From the NCBI RefSeq assembly GCF_900096945.1, contig NZ_FMKA01000033.1, positions 1 to 41,817 on the forward strand: a stretch of DNA of 41,817 nucleotides, written 5' to 3'. The translations under genes were made by a program, and so were the position numbers. Origin of the DNA: Anaerobium acetethylicum. Its GTDB lineage: Bacteria > Bacillota > Clostridia > Lachnospirales > Lachnospiraceae. This document shows, piece after piece, positions 34,101-41,688 of the stretch. The notes beneath the pieces are model-generated. The model searched no databases and had not been told where the DNA came from. It saw nothing but the letters and a program-made list of their open reading frames with translations. The stretch's first letter is position 1, and each line of letters starts with the position of its first letter.

Positions 34101-34635
34101 GATAGTTCTTCTGCCCTCGGATGGCCTCCCTTCTTTCGTTACTGCGATTTGGCAGCTCTTTCTTGATAATCCGTTTAATATCTGTGCGAAAATCCGGCTC
34201 AAGCTTCTGTTGTATTTCTTTGGCGATCTCCCCCTTGAGTACGGAAAATTCTCCGCCTCTCTTTTCCAGCCTCTCGAGAGTCTCAAGTTTTTCCCGCAAA
34301 CGCCAGTACGCTTCCGTCTGATGCTGTTCCGGTACATTCAATCCCAGAAGACTCTTGCGCACGCAGTCAAAATTAGACCGGATTACAAGCACATCCCGGT
34401 CGTATCCTTCCGAATCTCCAGCGTCTTTGTATGCCTTCTTCAGTTCATCGATGGGCAGGTTCTTAATCAGCGTCGTAATAAAAAATACCTTTTGGAGACT
34501 TTCTGTGTCCCGAATATATTCATGAATGCTTCTTGCTGCTCTGTATGTCTTTCCATACCCTGTGGGCAGGTCTGCCAACAGCAGGCCATTGCGTTCTGTC
34601 GTCGATCGGATAAAGCGATCGATTGTCTCTTTCAT
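31138..34635 (-). CDS. SF2/DinG-like helicase with C-terminal PD-(D/E)XK nuclease
   Basis: 1165 residues from ATG at 34635 (AGGAGG 7 bases upstream; the ATG at 34641 is too close to it). Walker A LPTGYGKT lies at 25-32 counting from 34641, and the Walker B box IDEFD at 232-236. SATATLP and a late MQAVGRICRT correspond to motifs III and VI. Near residue 1060 a REase-like domain follows: GALGEAAGRYIL, then EFFDYQINEGVYLDFKHWKQQ, where the Asp and D-F-K are candidate catalytic residues. This resembles the REase tied to pPIWI_RE proteins, here fused to the helicase. It overlaps the downstream PIWI-like gene by 4 bases. Likely job: unwinding and cutting invading DNA. Confidence 0.82.
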   Translation of the reverse strand: MKETIDRFIRSTTERNGLLLADLPTGYGKTYRAARSIHEYIRDTESLQKVFFITTLIKNLPIDELKKAYKDAGDSEGYDRDVLVIRSNFDCVRKSLLGLNVPEQHQTEAYWRLREKLETLERLEKRGGEFSVLKGEIAKEIQQKLEPDFRTDIKRIIKKELPNRSNERREAIRGQKNYRWIGELYPAVFTSDYKVYLMTVDKFLVKNSTLVEPSYEFIQHSISDNAIIFIDEFDATKETIQKSIIQKAINSQQDYISLFKQLHDAMLLRECPDNLQRPYQEYMRNHKSAYGYEDLQKEAESIYKEFHLKHSYKTVSGDIDRRQNFLFNDGSYHTMLRNNRTHIRVTPNEEARQVSIHFEGKDEYDRNKSGQDIIIHQLIRSINGFLNRFRLMVFGWSSVYADCVNRSREETEDLFSAENAMRTICRHFELSEGQAELLMGGLNWSGGVQKEEGESVPDLSFYANGFRYFEFTDSDSHLTQTAFNYIQILDTPEKILLYLCRKSKVVGISATATLPTVIANYDTGYLSDMLKDRYVQAENEVYENIRQELDQQWMAYSEGRISVRVEIIDHNLDHLLLEERLKDVASDRDFVKGFASKIQAKVGDNEYLWKRYCSIIKAMREFVARDDIQSFLCLNMVLPKSGGNSPAFDRDLLEEAMDDLLEIHGKAKGLSASSCIVVLKGENFAAERDEVLDRLGRGEKIFIFSSYKTIGAGQNLQYDAVDVSRFVKTGVAKGSDDSRIWMKDMDALFLGDITNISVNTYDAENFGKEELARFLFQAEYLYQNDEISHSILNRLIRLGFRAYAGNREGDSVAAKKLSDAKSIRRQATRDIMQAVGRICRTFLKNPVVYIYTVESVMTKVEFDCLEGQLLCPEMKALVDAKRQFGYRQREEDERVLNRAERISTRGKELIMKMLSRDWTEESMLLWKRLRETVLAKPTATPEESRQNEIIEKLYVTGGEAHKAYLYAQKGDFSDVVIEFENDRHVFAAGIRCEGKIVSCVSEDDARLQDILRYPGMQRHFWEKGWATSFMPEEFILSPVLFHNIYKGALGEAAGRYILQRELGMELHEIEDPSSFEFFDYQINEGVYLDFKHWKQQYMVDREKTREEIRRKLDIIGGQRVYIINILAVDSFVPHNDGRIVEIPCLLNTDGTANEKALRLLKGECI

Positions 34636-34637
34636 TT

Positions 34638-34844
34638 TCATTCCTCCTGGTCTTCATGGGTAGTGCGCATTGTTCGTCCCTGCTGTATTCTTGCCCGGCA
34701 GGGACATAGAGTGGCTTTTATCCATATTATAGTATTCTTGCCTTTAGAAGACCATTCTTTCCTCACATAAAAGTCAAGAATAAGCTGAAATGTATCTCCA
34801 ATCTTATTAGGCTCACTCCCACAAGGAATCACAGCGCTTACCAT
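34638..34844 (-). CDS. Possible 68-residue leader protein of the helicase operon
   Basis: An ATG at 34844 opens a 68-residue frame whose TGA overlaps the first helicase ATG (ATGA). Codons read well (NKIGDTFQLILDFYV, then NTIIWIKATLCPC). It lies just below the operon promoter, so it would be made first and translationally coupled to the helicase. I see no clear ribosome site or known domain. It could be a true small component, a remnant, or an untranslated leader that happens to be open. Confidence 0.4.
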   Translation of the reverse strand: MVSAVIPCGSEPNKIGDTFQLILDFYVRKEWSSKGKNTIIWIKATLCPCRARIQQGRTMRTTHEDQEE

Positions 34845-34909
34845 AACCCAACCTATTCTGGCTAGTAATAACTTTCTGTTTCAATATCATTTCATTTGAA
34901 AAACCTAAT

Positions 34910-34938
34910 ATTATACCACTTTTAAACAACTCTGCAAA
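34910..34938 (-). promoter_or_regulatory. Promoter of the helicase / PIWI-like operon
   Basis: On the minus strand TTTGCA (34933-34938), 17 bases, then TATAAT (34910-34915). The expected start is near 34903, about 60 bases before the 68-residue ORF. The 160 bases between this and the plus-strand primase gene are A/T-rich and must hold its promoter as well. Confidence 0.55.
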
Positions 34939-35101
34939 TAAAAACCTCTCAAAATCTATGTACTAAAAAAAATACGTCGATTTCCAAAAATAAATCTGCA
35001 AACTTCCAGCTATCTTACCATACTGTCTATGAATTTTTTTATTCATTCACAAAGAAGATTTCGTTACTAAACTAATCAGAACAAGAAAGGATATTAGAAG
35101 A

Positions 35102-35914
35102 ATGCAGAAAAAAACTATGAAAGATCATGCTTTGACATATGCACGAAATGGATTTGCCATCGTACCATTAAAGTTTGGAACCAAAAATAGATTTCTGTCT
35201 AAAAATGGATTTAATGATGCGACGACAGACATCGAACAAATAGAACGATGGTGGACCCGATACCCCGACGCCAATATCGCAGTAGCTACTGGGCAGAAAA
35301 GCGGCGGGCTACTGGTGCTGGATTTTGATATAAAGGAAGACCTCGGAATATACGGCTATGATTATCTCCGAAAGTTCGAGCGGCAGAACGGCGAGCTCCC
35401 AGACACTTGGATGGCAATCAGCGGGACAGGCGGGCTACATTTCTGGTATCGGTGCAATTATAAAATTGATAGCGCAACTGATTTATTTGAGCGGCAGTCC
35501 GGAGTTGATATACGCGCCGATGGAGGGTGTATAATAGCTCCGCCATCAAGACATCCAAATGGCAGGCTATATACCTGGGATGTGGCATCCTACGACTGCA
35601 ACATTGCAAACACAGATGAAAGGGTCTTGAAATTCGTTGTTGACGGGATGCAGTACAAAAAAGTCCATTTCGAAAATGCTGAGAGCAAGCGTTTTTATTT
35701 GCCCGAAATAATCTACGATGGCGAGCGAGACGGCACCATGTTCCGATTTGCATGTTCCTTGCTAGGTCGAGGCGTGAATGAGCATGAAGCATTGCTAATC
35801 ATGCTCCAGGCAGACAAAGAAAACTGCCAACCACCATTAGGCGAGAGAATCGTCAGAAACAAACTTAAAAGCGCAATTAAAACTAGAACCAGAAAGACCA
35901 GAAAGGGATTGTAG
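35102..35914 (+). CDS. Primase-polymerase (Prim-Pol, PF09250-like)
   Basis: 270 residues, the size of a stand-alone Prim-Pol domain. Signatures: ALTYARNGFAIVPLKFGTKN at the start, IERWWTRYPDANIAVATG, the metal-binding pair in LLVLDFDI, and SGTGGLHFWY with the conserved His. VDIRADGGCIIAPPSRHPNG completes the fold. These enzymes make primers or short DNA on mobile elements. AAGAAAGGA precedes the ATG at 35102; an in-frame ATG five codons later is possible. The gene is followed after one base by a RepA-like ATPase gene, which gives a compact replication module of an integrative or plasmid-like element. The C-terminal 60 residues are basic. Confidence 0.92.
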   Translation: MQKKTMKDHALTYARNGFAIVPLKFGTKNRFLSKNGFNDATTDIEQIERWWTRYPDANIAVATGQKSGGLLVLDFDIKEDLGIYGYDYLRKFERQNGELPDTWMAISGTGGLHFWYRCNYKIDSATDLFERQSGVDIRADGGCIIAPPSRHPNGRLYTWDVASYDCNIANTDERVLKFVVDGMQYKKVHFENAESKRFYLPEIIYDGERDGTMFRFACSLLGRGVNEHEALLIMLQADKENCQPPLGERIVRNKLKSAIKTRTRKTRKGL

Positions 35915-35915
35915 A

Positions 35916-37052
35916 ATGACACAGAACGAAGTCGATGAAATGCTCGAAAAAAAAACACGGATGACAGCAAAAAATGGGAAAGTTGTGCCCTCCAATGAAA
36001 AGACGGTTGAACCGCTACAGTTTTTTAGCGCACAGAATCTTCAGAATATGAATTTACAGCCAGTTCAATTCGTCGTAGAAGACATGCTGCCTCACGGACT
36101 CAGTATCATAGCATCACCACCCAAGGCTGGAAAATCTTGGTTTGTGCTGAATCTCTGCATTGCGGTTGCAGAGGGACGCAATTTTTTAGGCCATGCTACC
36201 AGCAAATGTGAGGTTGTTTATTTTGCACTGGAGGACAGCCCTAATAGGCTGAATGACCGTCTCAAGAAAATAAAAGGAGAAGCTCCCTTTCCAAAGGAGC
36301 TTCTCTTCACCACAGAATGCAGATCGATGACGAAAGGCCTCGAAGAACAGATAACCAGTCTAATAGAGGAGCGTCCGGGTATTAAGCTGATTGTATTTGA
36401 CACATTGCAGTATATCAGGAGCGGAAGCCGGAGCCGAAATGACAACGCATACCAGGCTGATTATAACGATATGAAGGCAATCAAAGAGATTGCGACAAAG
36501 TATGATCTCTGCATCTTATTAGTACATCACAGCCGGAAAGAAAGCAATCCGAACGATCCATTTGCCAACATCAGTGGAACCTACGGAATAAACGGAGCCA
36601 TGGACTGCATGATTACGATGTTCAAAGAGGACAGATCCGATCGTCACACTAAGATGAGCATCTGCGGCCGAGACGTCGAGTCCAACGATATCATGCTTGA
36701 CTTTGATAAAAACACCGGCACTTGGCACGCGGCTGGCACCATGGAAGAGTACAACGAGCTCAGAGCGAGGGAGCAATACAACGCTTTGCCGGCAGCAAAG
36801 ATTATCAGGCTACTCGTGCATACGGGCGACGGGGCGTGGAAGGGTAAAGTATCCGACATCATTGATGCAAGCACGCATTATAAAATGCCCATATCCGATA
36901 GCGTCACGAAACTCGGCATGAATATCAGGAAGCTTAATGTACTCCTTGAAAAGTACGATGGCATTACCTGCACTGTAATCAACAACGGGAGCGGTTCAAA
37001 AACATATTCATATCAGCAGTCCATATCGCCTACTATGCAAACCATTGCCTGA
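35916..37052 (+). CDS. RepA-like hexameric replicative helicase (AAA_25)
   Basis: 378 residues. Walker A ASPPKAGKS (66-74) and Walker B LIVFDTLQ are separated by EVVYFALEDSPNRLNDR; ILLVHHSRK is the downstream sensor strand. This is the RecA-fold family of RSF1010-RepA-like and AAA_25 helicases that work with Prim-Pol proteins. The C-terminal 120 residues include a possible winged helix (AKIIRLLVHTGDGAWKGKVSDI). GAAAGGGATTG precedes the ATG at 35916, inside the end of the primase gene. Directly downstream lie 9-bp repeats that look like iterons, so origin, primase and helicase sit together. Confidence 0.88.
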   Translation: MTQNEVDEMLEKKTRMTAKNGKVVPSNEKTVEPLQFFSAQNLQNMNLQPVQFVVEDMLPHGLSIIASPPKAGKSWFVLNLCIAVAEGRNFLGHATSKCEVVYFALEDSPNRLNDRLKKIKGEAPFPKELLFTTECRSMTKGLEEQITSLIEERPGIKLIVFDTLQYIRSGSRSRNDNAYQADYNDMKAIKEIATKYDLCILLVHHSRKESNPNDPFANISGTYGINGAMDCMITMFKEDRSDRHTKMSICGRDVESNDIMLDFDKNTGTWHAAGTMEEYNELRAREQYNALPAAKIIRLLVHTGDGAWKGKVSDIIDASTHYKMPISDSVTKLGMNIRKLNVLLEKYDGITCTVINNGSGSKTYSYQQSISPTMQTIA

Positions 37053-37073
37053 TACTGACTGGTCTCCTACCGA

Positions 37074-37191
37074 GGTATTGATAGAATCACACTATCCCCT
37101 AAAGGTATTTATAGTATTGATAGATATTGATGAAATGCCATATAACTGGTGGTTGCTCCCTAATCTCAATACCATCAATACCTCTAATACC
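37074..37191. repeat. Iteron-like 9-bp repeats (GGTATTGAT), candidate origin
   Basis: Plus-strand copies begin at 37074 (GGTATTGAT), 37104 (GGTATTTAT), 37113 (AGTATTGAT) and 37123 (GATATTGAT), the last three in near-tandem. On the minus strand three perfect-period copies lie at 37165-37173, 37174-37182 and 37183-37191 (GGTATTGAG, GGTATTGAT, GGTATTAGA). The opposed arrays flank about 33 bases. The position 20 bases after the RepA-like gene is right for an iteron origin. Confidence 0.6.
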
Positions 37192-37284
37192 CTAGAATCT
37201 GCTTATTCCTTAAAACCAGAATACTCGGTTAATGCAAAGATGTCATTATGTTACGTTTCTAGGACTGGGTATCTGTGACTCTCA

Positions 37285-37329
37285 GAATCATGAAGGCACT
37301 ATGCTTTTGGTGCATTCGCGCCATGATTC
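37285..37329. repeat. Inverted repeat downstream of the iterons
   Basis: Arms GAATCATG (37285-37292) and CATGATTC (37322-37329), perfect over 8 bp, with an inner GCAC (37296-37299) and GTGC (37310-37313). Such a structure beside an origin could be a single-strand origin, a transfer-origin hairpin, or a protein site. No relaxase gene is visible in the window. Confidence 0.45.
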
Positions 37330-37429
37330 CAACATTCTACAAAAGATACTTATTTCTATAAACCAGTATCTATTCCGCCAACTCAAGTTCTGTCACAGGC
37401 ATGACCGGATACTGCTCCCCATCATGCTA

Positions 37430-38465
37430 AAATGGTAGACATAGACTCCCTTACCGGACACTGTGCCGCCTGGGAGCGTGCATATGCTGTGCTGTCGACA
37501 TCTCTCGTGACCCTGTCAGGCCAACCGGTTGGTGTTGCGAGCCGCAGACTCTGCAAAGCGGATGCCCTTCAAACGTTGTTCAGGTACTCGAACGCGCTGG
37601 TGTTGGCATGTCACTCCATGGCGTAGTTCACGATGGCCCATGCCGGTTTCGGGCTGATTCCAGGTTTGTAACGTTCTCCAGCACCCACAGCACCAGCATC
37701 ATCGCGCTCCCGTTCTGCTGAACCTTCTTTATACGGTTCAGCTGATGGTAGAGTCAGTCTTTTTCTCCTGCCAGGCCAATGAACCTTCTGGCAAAGACAG
37801 TCTCGTCTGTCCTCATAGTGTTGCAAACCACGCTATTATTGTTTCTGAGCTTCACCGCGATGATGATGCTATCTTCTAGATGCTTCATAGACAGCGTGAC
37901 ACTCTCCGTGAAGGAAATGAGCTGGAACAACTCCCTGTACTTCCGCATCAGCAACGGCGCAGACACCTTCTTCATGCCGCAGCGCCGGATGTAATAGTCC
38001 AAATCGTACTTTTTTAGATCCATGTCAATCCCCCCCAGTCCCTCTTATGGTAACGCTTGAGCTTTTCTGCATGTCTGTCAGCTATCAGAAACATATTGTC
38101 CCGGTAGAATACGAGTATTTTCGTATTCTCGCACTGGAGCCTTGGAGAATTCCCCGCGCGGACTGTACTCCTCCACCTAGCGTGGCTTAACCGATAAAAG
38201 GATACAATAATCCGGATCGTCTGGATGGCGCTTATGCTCCATAGCATTGTTGCATACCTTCGCACCAAGCTTCGACAAGGCGTCCTGCTCGATGTCGCAC
38301 CATCGATGGCGTAGCATGGCTTTCGGCTACGGCCTCATGGGGTCCCAGAATATAGTGTTGTAATGTTTGATTTTTACCTATTACGACGCTGTTGCCTTTA
38401 TCGATGTGGTTTCCTTTCTTGAAATAAGCTATACCTCTAGTTGGCATGCTTTCGGAGAAAACCAA
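37430..38465 (-). pseudogene. Decayed mobile-element gene(s)
   Basis: The minus strand reads like broken protein in several frames. One frame gives GNHIDKGNSVVIGKNQTLQHYI, another DIEQDALSKLGAKVCNNAMEH and HPDDPDYCILLSVKPR then a stop, another ILVFYRDNMFLIADRHAEKLK, and the last a clean 89-residue piece (37754-38023, from an ATG with GGGGGG upstream) opening MDLKKYDLDYYIRRCGMKK. Further sensible pieces follow to about 37430. I take this as one or two genes ruined by indels. I cannot name the family. The 89-residue piece could still be translated. The whole 37.2-38.8 kb stretch has no intact gene. Confidence 0.4.
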
Positions 38466-38469
38466 ATTT

Positions 38470-38694
38470 TTATATGATTTTTTGAGAACGAATTGGCGCA
38501 GGTTCTACCGACAAAAAGCACATACTCCTTATCAATACGTAGTCTGTATAGAGAATGCGCTTTGTTTTTTGTTCAACTATCTTGATGATAGTTAAATCCA
38601 CTATCACATCCTTACAATCCCGATACGTGTTGTCATGTGGTCTGTAGGCGTATCCTGCTTTCCAGCTGGACAATAAAGCAAGAGGAACTGTCAT
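38470..38694 (-). CDS. Doubtful 74-residue ORF
   Basis: A short frame from ATG at 38694 with a stretch that reads like protein (CKDVIVDLTIIKIVEQKTKRILYTDYVLI). Its ATG lies inside the perfect hairpin 38680-38713, which would hinder translation, and no ribosome site is visible. It is probably a further remnant of the decayed region. Confidence 0.2.
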   Translation of the reverse strand: MTVPLALLSSWKAGYAYRPHDNTYRDCKDVIVDLTIIKIVEQKTKRILYTDYVLIRSMCFLSVEPAPIRSQKII

Positions 38695-38717
38695 CTTAAC
38701 GACAGTTCCTCTTTTTT
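38680..38717 (+). terminator. Perfect-stem rho-independent terminator
   Basis: AAGAGGAACTGTC (38680-38692) and GACAGTTCCTCTT (38701-38713) form a perfect 13-bp stem with an 8-base loop, followed on the plus strand by TTTT. No intact plus-strand gene lies near, so it probably ended a transcript of the now decayed region or of the replication module 1.6 kb upstream. Confidence 0.75.
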
Positions 38718-38836
38718 CAAGGGTCTCTTTAATATGTATCAGTTATTATATCATCTTTGACTTTTACTTTAGAATGCCCTATCAGATACTCTTTCACTTT
38801 TGAACCCTAAATGATTTTTCATTTTATCACAATTGC

Positions 38837-39604
38837 TTATTTTAACCAATACTTCCAAACATATCCTCTACATGTTTTAATCTTACCTCTGCAGCATGCA
38901 CTTATATTTGTGCTTTCGGCTTTTACTGATTTTGCTGCTTCTGTGACACTATCATAAAGCGCAATTATTTCTCTCGTCGTCGGATCCAACTTCATTATTC
39001 CGCTGTAATCGACTCTTTCTCTGATAATCGTCTTTGTCAACTCTTTGAGTTTTTTATTGAGTTCCGGACAAATATACCACCATGTATGCAGCAGTTTAAT
39101 CTCACGCACTGTTGTTATATTGATACTATATTCGTCACTCAAGACCTTCATCGTTTCTCCTTCCGTTAATCTCCTTTTGATGTCTTCTGCAGTAACTGAA
39201 TCAATGATTGCAGTTTTACCCCTATGCTTCTTTCCGATTTTGAGCTTCGTAATTTCCGAATGTCTATGCCCGGATAGGCCCCTTCCCCCACGGGAACTGT
39301 TAAGCCCATCTTCAAAGCTGTTGTAATGTTCTATCCAGTAACGTTCTCTTTCTTTCCTTTCATCATCAGATCCAGCCAAATACTCTAATATCTCCCAATT
39401 AAAATTTTCCCACCCATAATGACGGATATTGTTATATAGTTTGCTATTAGGATTTTTCTCATTTTGAGAATTAAATCTATGCATCCCTATCCTTTCCTCG
39501 ATACGTTTTTTTGTTTCACCGATATAGATAGCTCCCGTAATATTATTGGTCAATTTGTAAATTATTCCGGTGATTTCATTTTCTTTTGTGTTGTTTTTCT
39601 TCAT
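38837..39604 (-). CDS. GIY-YIG homing-type endonuclease with NUMOD motifs
   Basis: About 255 residues from ATG at 39604, with GGAGG 8 bases upstream; the ATG at 39619 lies inside that site and is rejected. Residues 1-95 are a GIY-YIG nuclease: GIIYKLTNNITGAIYIGET holds both motif halves, then the Arg helix (KRIEERIGMH), and the catalytic Glu region (ERERYWIEHYNSF). DNA-binding NUMOD motifs follow: SGHRHSEITKLKIGKKH (NUMOD3) and near the C-terminus KLDPTTREIIALYDSVTEAAKS (NUMOD1-like). This is the plan of free-standing or intron-borne homing endonucleases. It sits next to the integrase and decayed genes, so it may be a selfish insertion. The 310 bases up to the integrase stop hold nothing I can support. 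Confidence 0.88.
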   Translation of the reverse strand: MKKNNTKENEITGIIYKLTNNITGAIYIGETKKRIEERIGMHRFNSQNEKNPNSKLYNNIRHYGWENFNWEILEYLAGSDDERKERERYWIEHYNSFEDGLNSSRGGRGLSGHRHSEITKLKIGKKHRGKTAIIDSVTAEDIKRRLTEGETMKVLSDEYSINITTVREIKLLHTWWYICPELNKKLKELTKTIIRERVDYSGIMKLDPTTREIIALYDSVTEAAKSVKAESTNISACCRGKIKTCRGYVWKYWLK

Positions 39605-39913
39605 TTCGACATCCTCCATATTCTAATTTGTTTTTTCAATAACCGACCAGGATCTTTTGCTTAAAACAATCGCTTTACGTTCCGTGCAAAACTTGAACAA
39701 TATTCCCCTTCTGTATCAGCAAAGCAAACCACCTCTCCTTTCGTCATTTTAAATTCGTTTTAACATAACGCTACGCAACACTCCAAACCTCTTATCTGCG
39801 TCTGGAATTAGTATGTCATTTTCGTATGTATTTCAATTTTTAAAAAAAGAGCAGAGAGTTCTGTCCAATTCATAATTCCATAGATCCAGAAATAATTTAT
39901 AAATCCATTACCA

Positions 39914-41122
39914 TTAGCGAGCAATAAAAGATTTACTATTCATTTTCGCAGTAATTTCTTTTTTTGCTGTATCGGTCAAATTGTAATATATATCAGCAGT
40001 GATCTGTATACTGCTGTGCCCTGCCATCTTTGATAATGGTTCTAATTTTACCCCTTGATTAATATATAAAGTAATACCGGTGTGCCTCAGGGTATGCAGG
40101 CCACACTTTTTATTTATTCCCGCCTTCTTTGTAATGCTATTGAATGCCCTGTATAAATTACGATAGATAGCCACCGTACCTTCCCGGGTTGCAAATACAT
40201 ATTCCTCATCTGATGGCGGTTTCTTCTGATTTTTGAGCAAAACAGCTATTTTACATGCGTCTTCCGACATGCTAACGACTCTCGTCCCATTTTTGGTTTT
40301 TGGCTTATGGGTTTCCATTGTATATTTCACTGATGCATTTCCGCTCCTATCCAGACATCTTGCCACAGTTTCCGATACATTTACGGTTTTGCCCTCAAAA
40401 TCTATGTCTTTCCACTGCAGTGCCAAGCCCTCTCCTACTCGTGCAAATATGAACATGAGGAATATGATTCCTAAGCCATGATAATAGACGTACTCACCAT
40501 TTCCATGCCTTGACATTGCTGCGTCTATCAGTTTATTGATTTCTTCCTCGTCGAAGGCCTCTACAACTTTTTCTTCTGTATTGACATTTTCTTTGCCAAT
40601 CATTTTGACGTTACGCATAGGATTTTTAGCCGGATCATTCTTATAGACATGGTCAAAATACTGCTTGAAAATTTCGTATGTTTTTTTGATTGTCGAATAA
40701 GAATATCCTTCGCAGTTTAGCTTCTGTAGATGCCCTATTATATCCTTGTCTTTAACCGCCTGGACCTGTAGTTTGGCAATACCATAACCCTGAATCTGAT
40801 TTTTCAAAGTCGCCTCTTCCCGGTCATAGCTACTGTTCCGGATTGTATTATACTTATAGAGGCTCATCCATTCTCCTATACTATCTCCTAATGTAAAGGA
40901 TATATTCTGTTTTTTCGCTTTTTCTATACCCGTACAGTGTTCCTTTTCTTTTAATTGCATCTTCTCAAGTGCTTCCTCATCGGTTTCACCATAAGTCGTT
41001 AAGCGTATTTTATTGTCTCCCTCACCTACCCACTTTTTATACATGATTTTTCCGCTTTTTGTTCTGCTCATCGACCCAGTTCCATAACTATACCTTGGTA
41101 GTTTTTTTTCTCTTTTAGCCAT
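39914..41122 (-). CDS. int: Tyrosine recombinase, integrase of the element
   Basis: 402 residues, the usual length for Tn916/phage-type integrases. An AP2-like N-terminal arm-binding region (residues 10-60), a SAM-like core-binding domain (75-175), then the catalytic domain with R228 (FARVGEG), H343-x-x-R346 (HTLRHTG), H369 (GHSS) and the nucleophile Tyr379 (ITADIY). All catalytic positions are present, so it looks active. GGAGGT lies 8 bases before the ATG. It is read away from the tRNA-Trp gene at the element's right edge. Directly upstream lie paired direct repeats that could be arm sites. It should integrate and excise the element at the tRNA gene. No excisionase gene is adjacent. Confidence 0.95.
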   Translation of the reverse strand: MAKREKKLPRYSYGTGSMSRTKSGKIMYKKWVGEGDNKIRLTTYGETDEEALEKMQLKEKEHCTGIEKAKKQNISFTLGDSIGEWMSLYKYNTIRNSSYDREEATLKNQIQGYGIAKLQVQAVKDKDIIGHLQKLNCEGYSYSTIKKTYEIFKQYFDHVYKNDPAKNPMRNVKMIGKENVNTEEKVVEAFDEEEINKLIDAAMSRHGNGEYVYYHGLGIIFLMFIFARVGEGLALQWKDIDFEGKTVNVSETVARCLDRSGNASVKYTMETHKPKTKNGTRVVSMSEDACKIAVLLKNQKKPPSDEEYVFATREGTVAIYRNLYRAFNSITKKAGINKKCGLHTLRHTGITLYINQGVKLEPLSKMAGHSSIQITADIYYNLTDTAKKEITAKMNSKSFIAR

Positions 41123-41262
41123 AATAATGACCTCCGCTCTATTTTTTTGTAGTATAGAAACGGCACAATTAGCTCGCTCTTTCTACTTGTATAGTATGAA
41201 AGATGGGCTTGATTTTAACGAAAATCCATATAATGGTCTCACATAACATAACCTTCAAATGC

Positions 41263-41344
41263 GTACACCCATTTGTACACCTTTTTGGAAGTGAAATGAA
41301 GTGAAAAGGAGTGATTCAAGCCACCATTCATGGACTTTCTTGAA
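41263..41344. repeat. Candidate integrase sites at the element edge
   Basis: Between integrase and tRNA lie GTACACC twice (41263-41269 and 41275-41281), GAAGTGAAA twice (41288-41296 and 41298-41306), and an inverted repeat TTCAAG/CTTGAA (41315-41320 and 41339-41344). Short direct repeats next to a tRNA-linked integrase gene are typical of arm-binding sites. The exact attachment core cannot be defined without the other end. Confidence 0.4.
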
Positions 41345-41349
41345 CGCAA

Positions 41350-41393
41350 AAAAAGCCCGAAACCCTTGCAATTGCTAGGTTTTCTGGCTTTTT
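41350..41393 (-). terminator. Terminator of the tRNA-Trp gene (bidirectional)
   Basis: A long imperfect hairpin: AAAAGCC/GGCTTTT, then GAAA/TTTC, then CCT/AGG, centred on the palindrome GCAATTGC. T runs follow on both strands, with seven T on the minus strand. It lies 7 bases after the tRNA. Confidence 0.8.
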
Positions 41394-41399
41394 AAAAAA

Positions 41400-41472
41400 C
41401 AGGGACAGAAGGACTCGAACCCTCGACATTTGGTTTTGGAGACCAACGTTCTACCAACTGAACTATATCCCT
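41400..41472 (-). tRNA. tRNA-Trp (anticodon CCA)
   Basis: 73 bases on the minus strand. The acceptor arms AGGGATA and TGTCCCT pair over 7 positions (one G-U), the discriminator is G, the D arm has TTCAGTTGGTAGAA, the anticodon loop is CTCCAAA giving CCA, and the T arm holds GGTTCGAGTCC. No CCA tail is encoded. Its 3' end faces the integrase, which suggests it is the integration target of the element. Confidence 0.95.
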
Positions 41473-41500
41473 TCATTTTGTGTCTTTTAGACACTCAATA

Positions 41501-41529
41501 ATTTTATCATGATATACATATTATGTCAA
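41501..41529 (-). promoter_or_regulatory. Promoter of tRNA-Trp
   Basis: On the minus strand a consensus TTGACA (41524-41529), 17 bases, then TAAAAT (41501-41506). A small hairpin GTGTC/GACAC (41480-41494) lies between it and the tRNA and may guide 5' processing. Confidence 0.7.
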
Positions 41530-41551
41530 TATTATATTAAGATAAAATTCT

Positions 41552-41572
41552 AGTGACTACATTATAGTCACT
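41552..41572 (-). terminator. Possible terminator of the rRNA operon
   Basis: A perfect 8-bp stem AGTGACTA/TAGTCACT with a 5-base loop, followed on the minus strand by AGAATTTTATC. It lies between the 23S gene and the tRNA promoter. The T tract is weak, so it might instead be a processing stem. Confidence 0.45.
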
Positions 41573-41688
41573 CTTAAATTTTTATCAAATTCAATATTTA
41601 TTATGTACCTTCAAAACCACACATTCAAACTATTCAATCATCCATTTTTGTTCTATCCTATGAACCACTGCACACCTAAGTGTTTATG

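Noticed and set aside
34690-34710. Possible second copy of the tRNA-Trp 3' end (CAGGGACA)
   Set aside because: Only eight bases match and they lie inside an open frame; too short for an attachment core.
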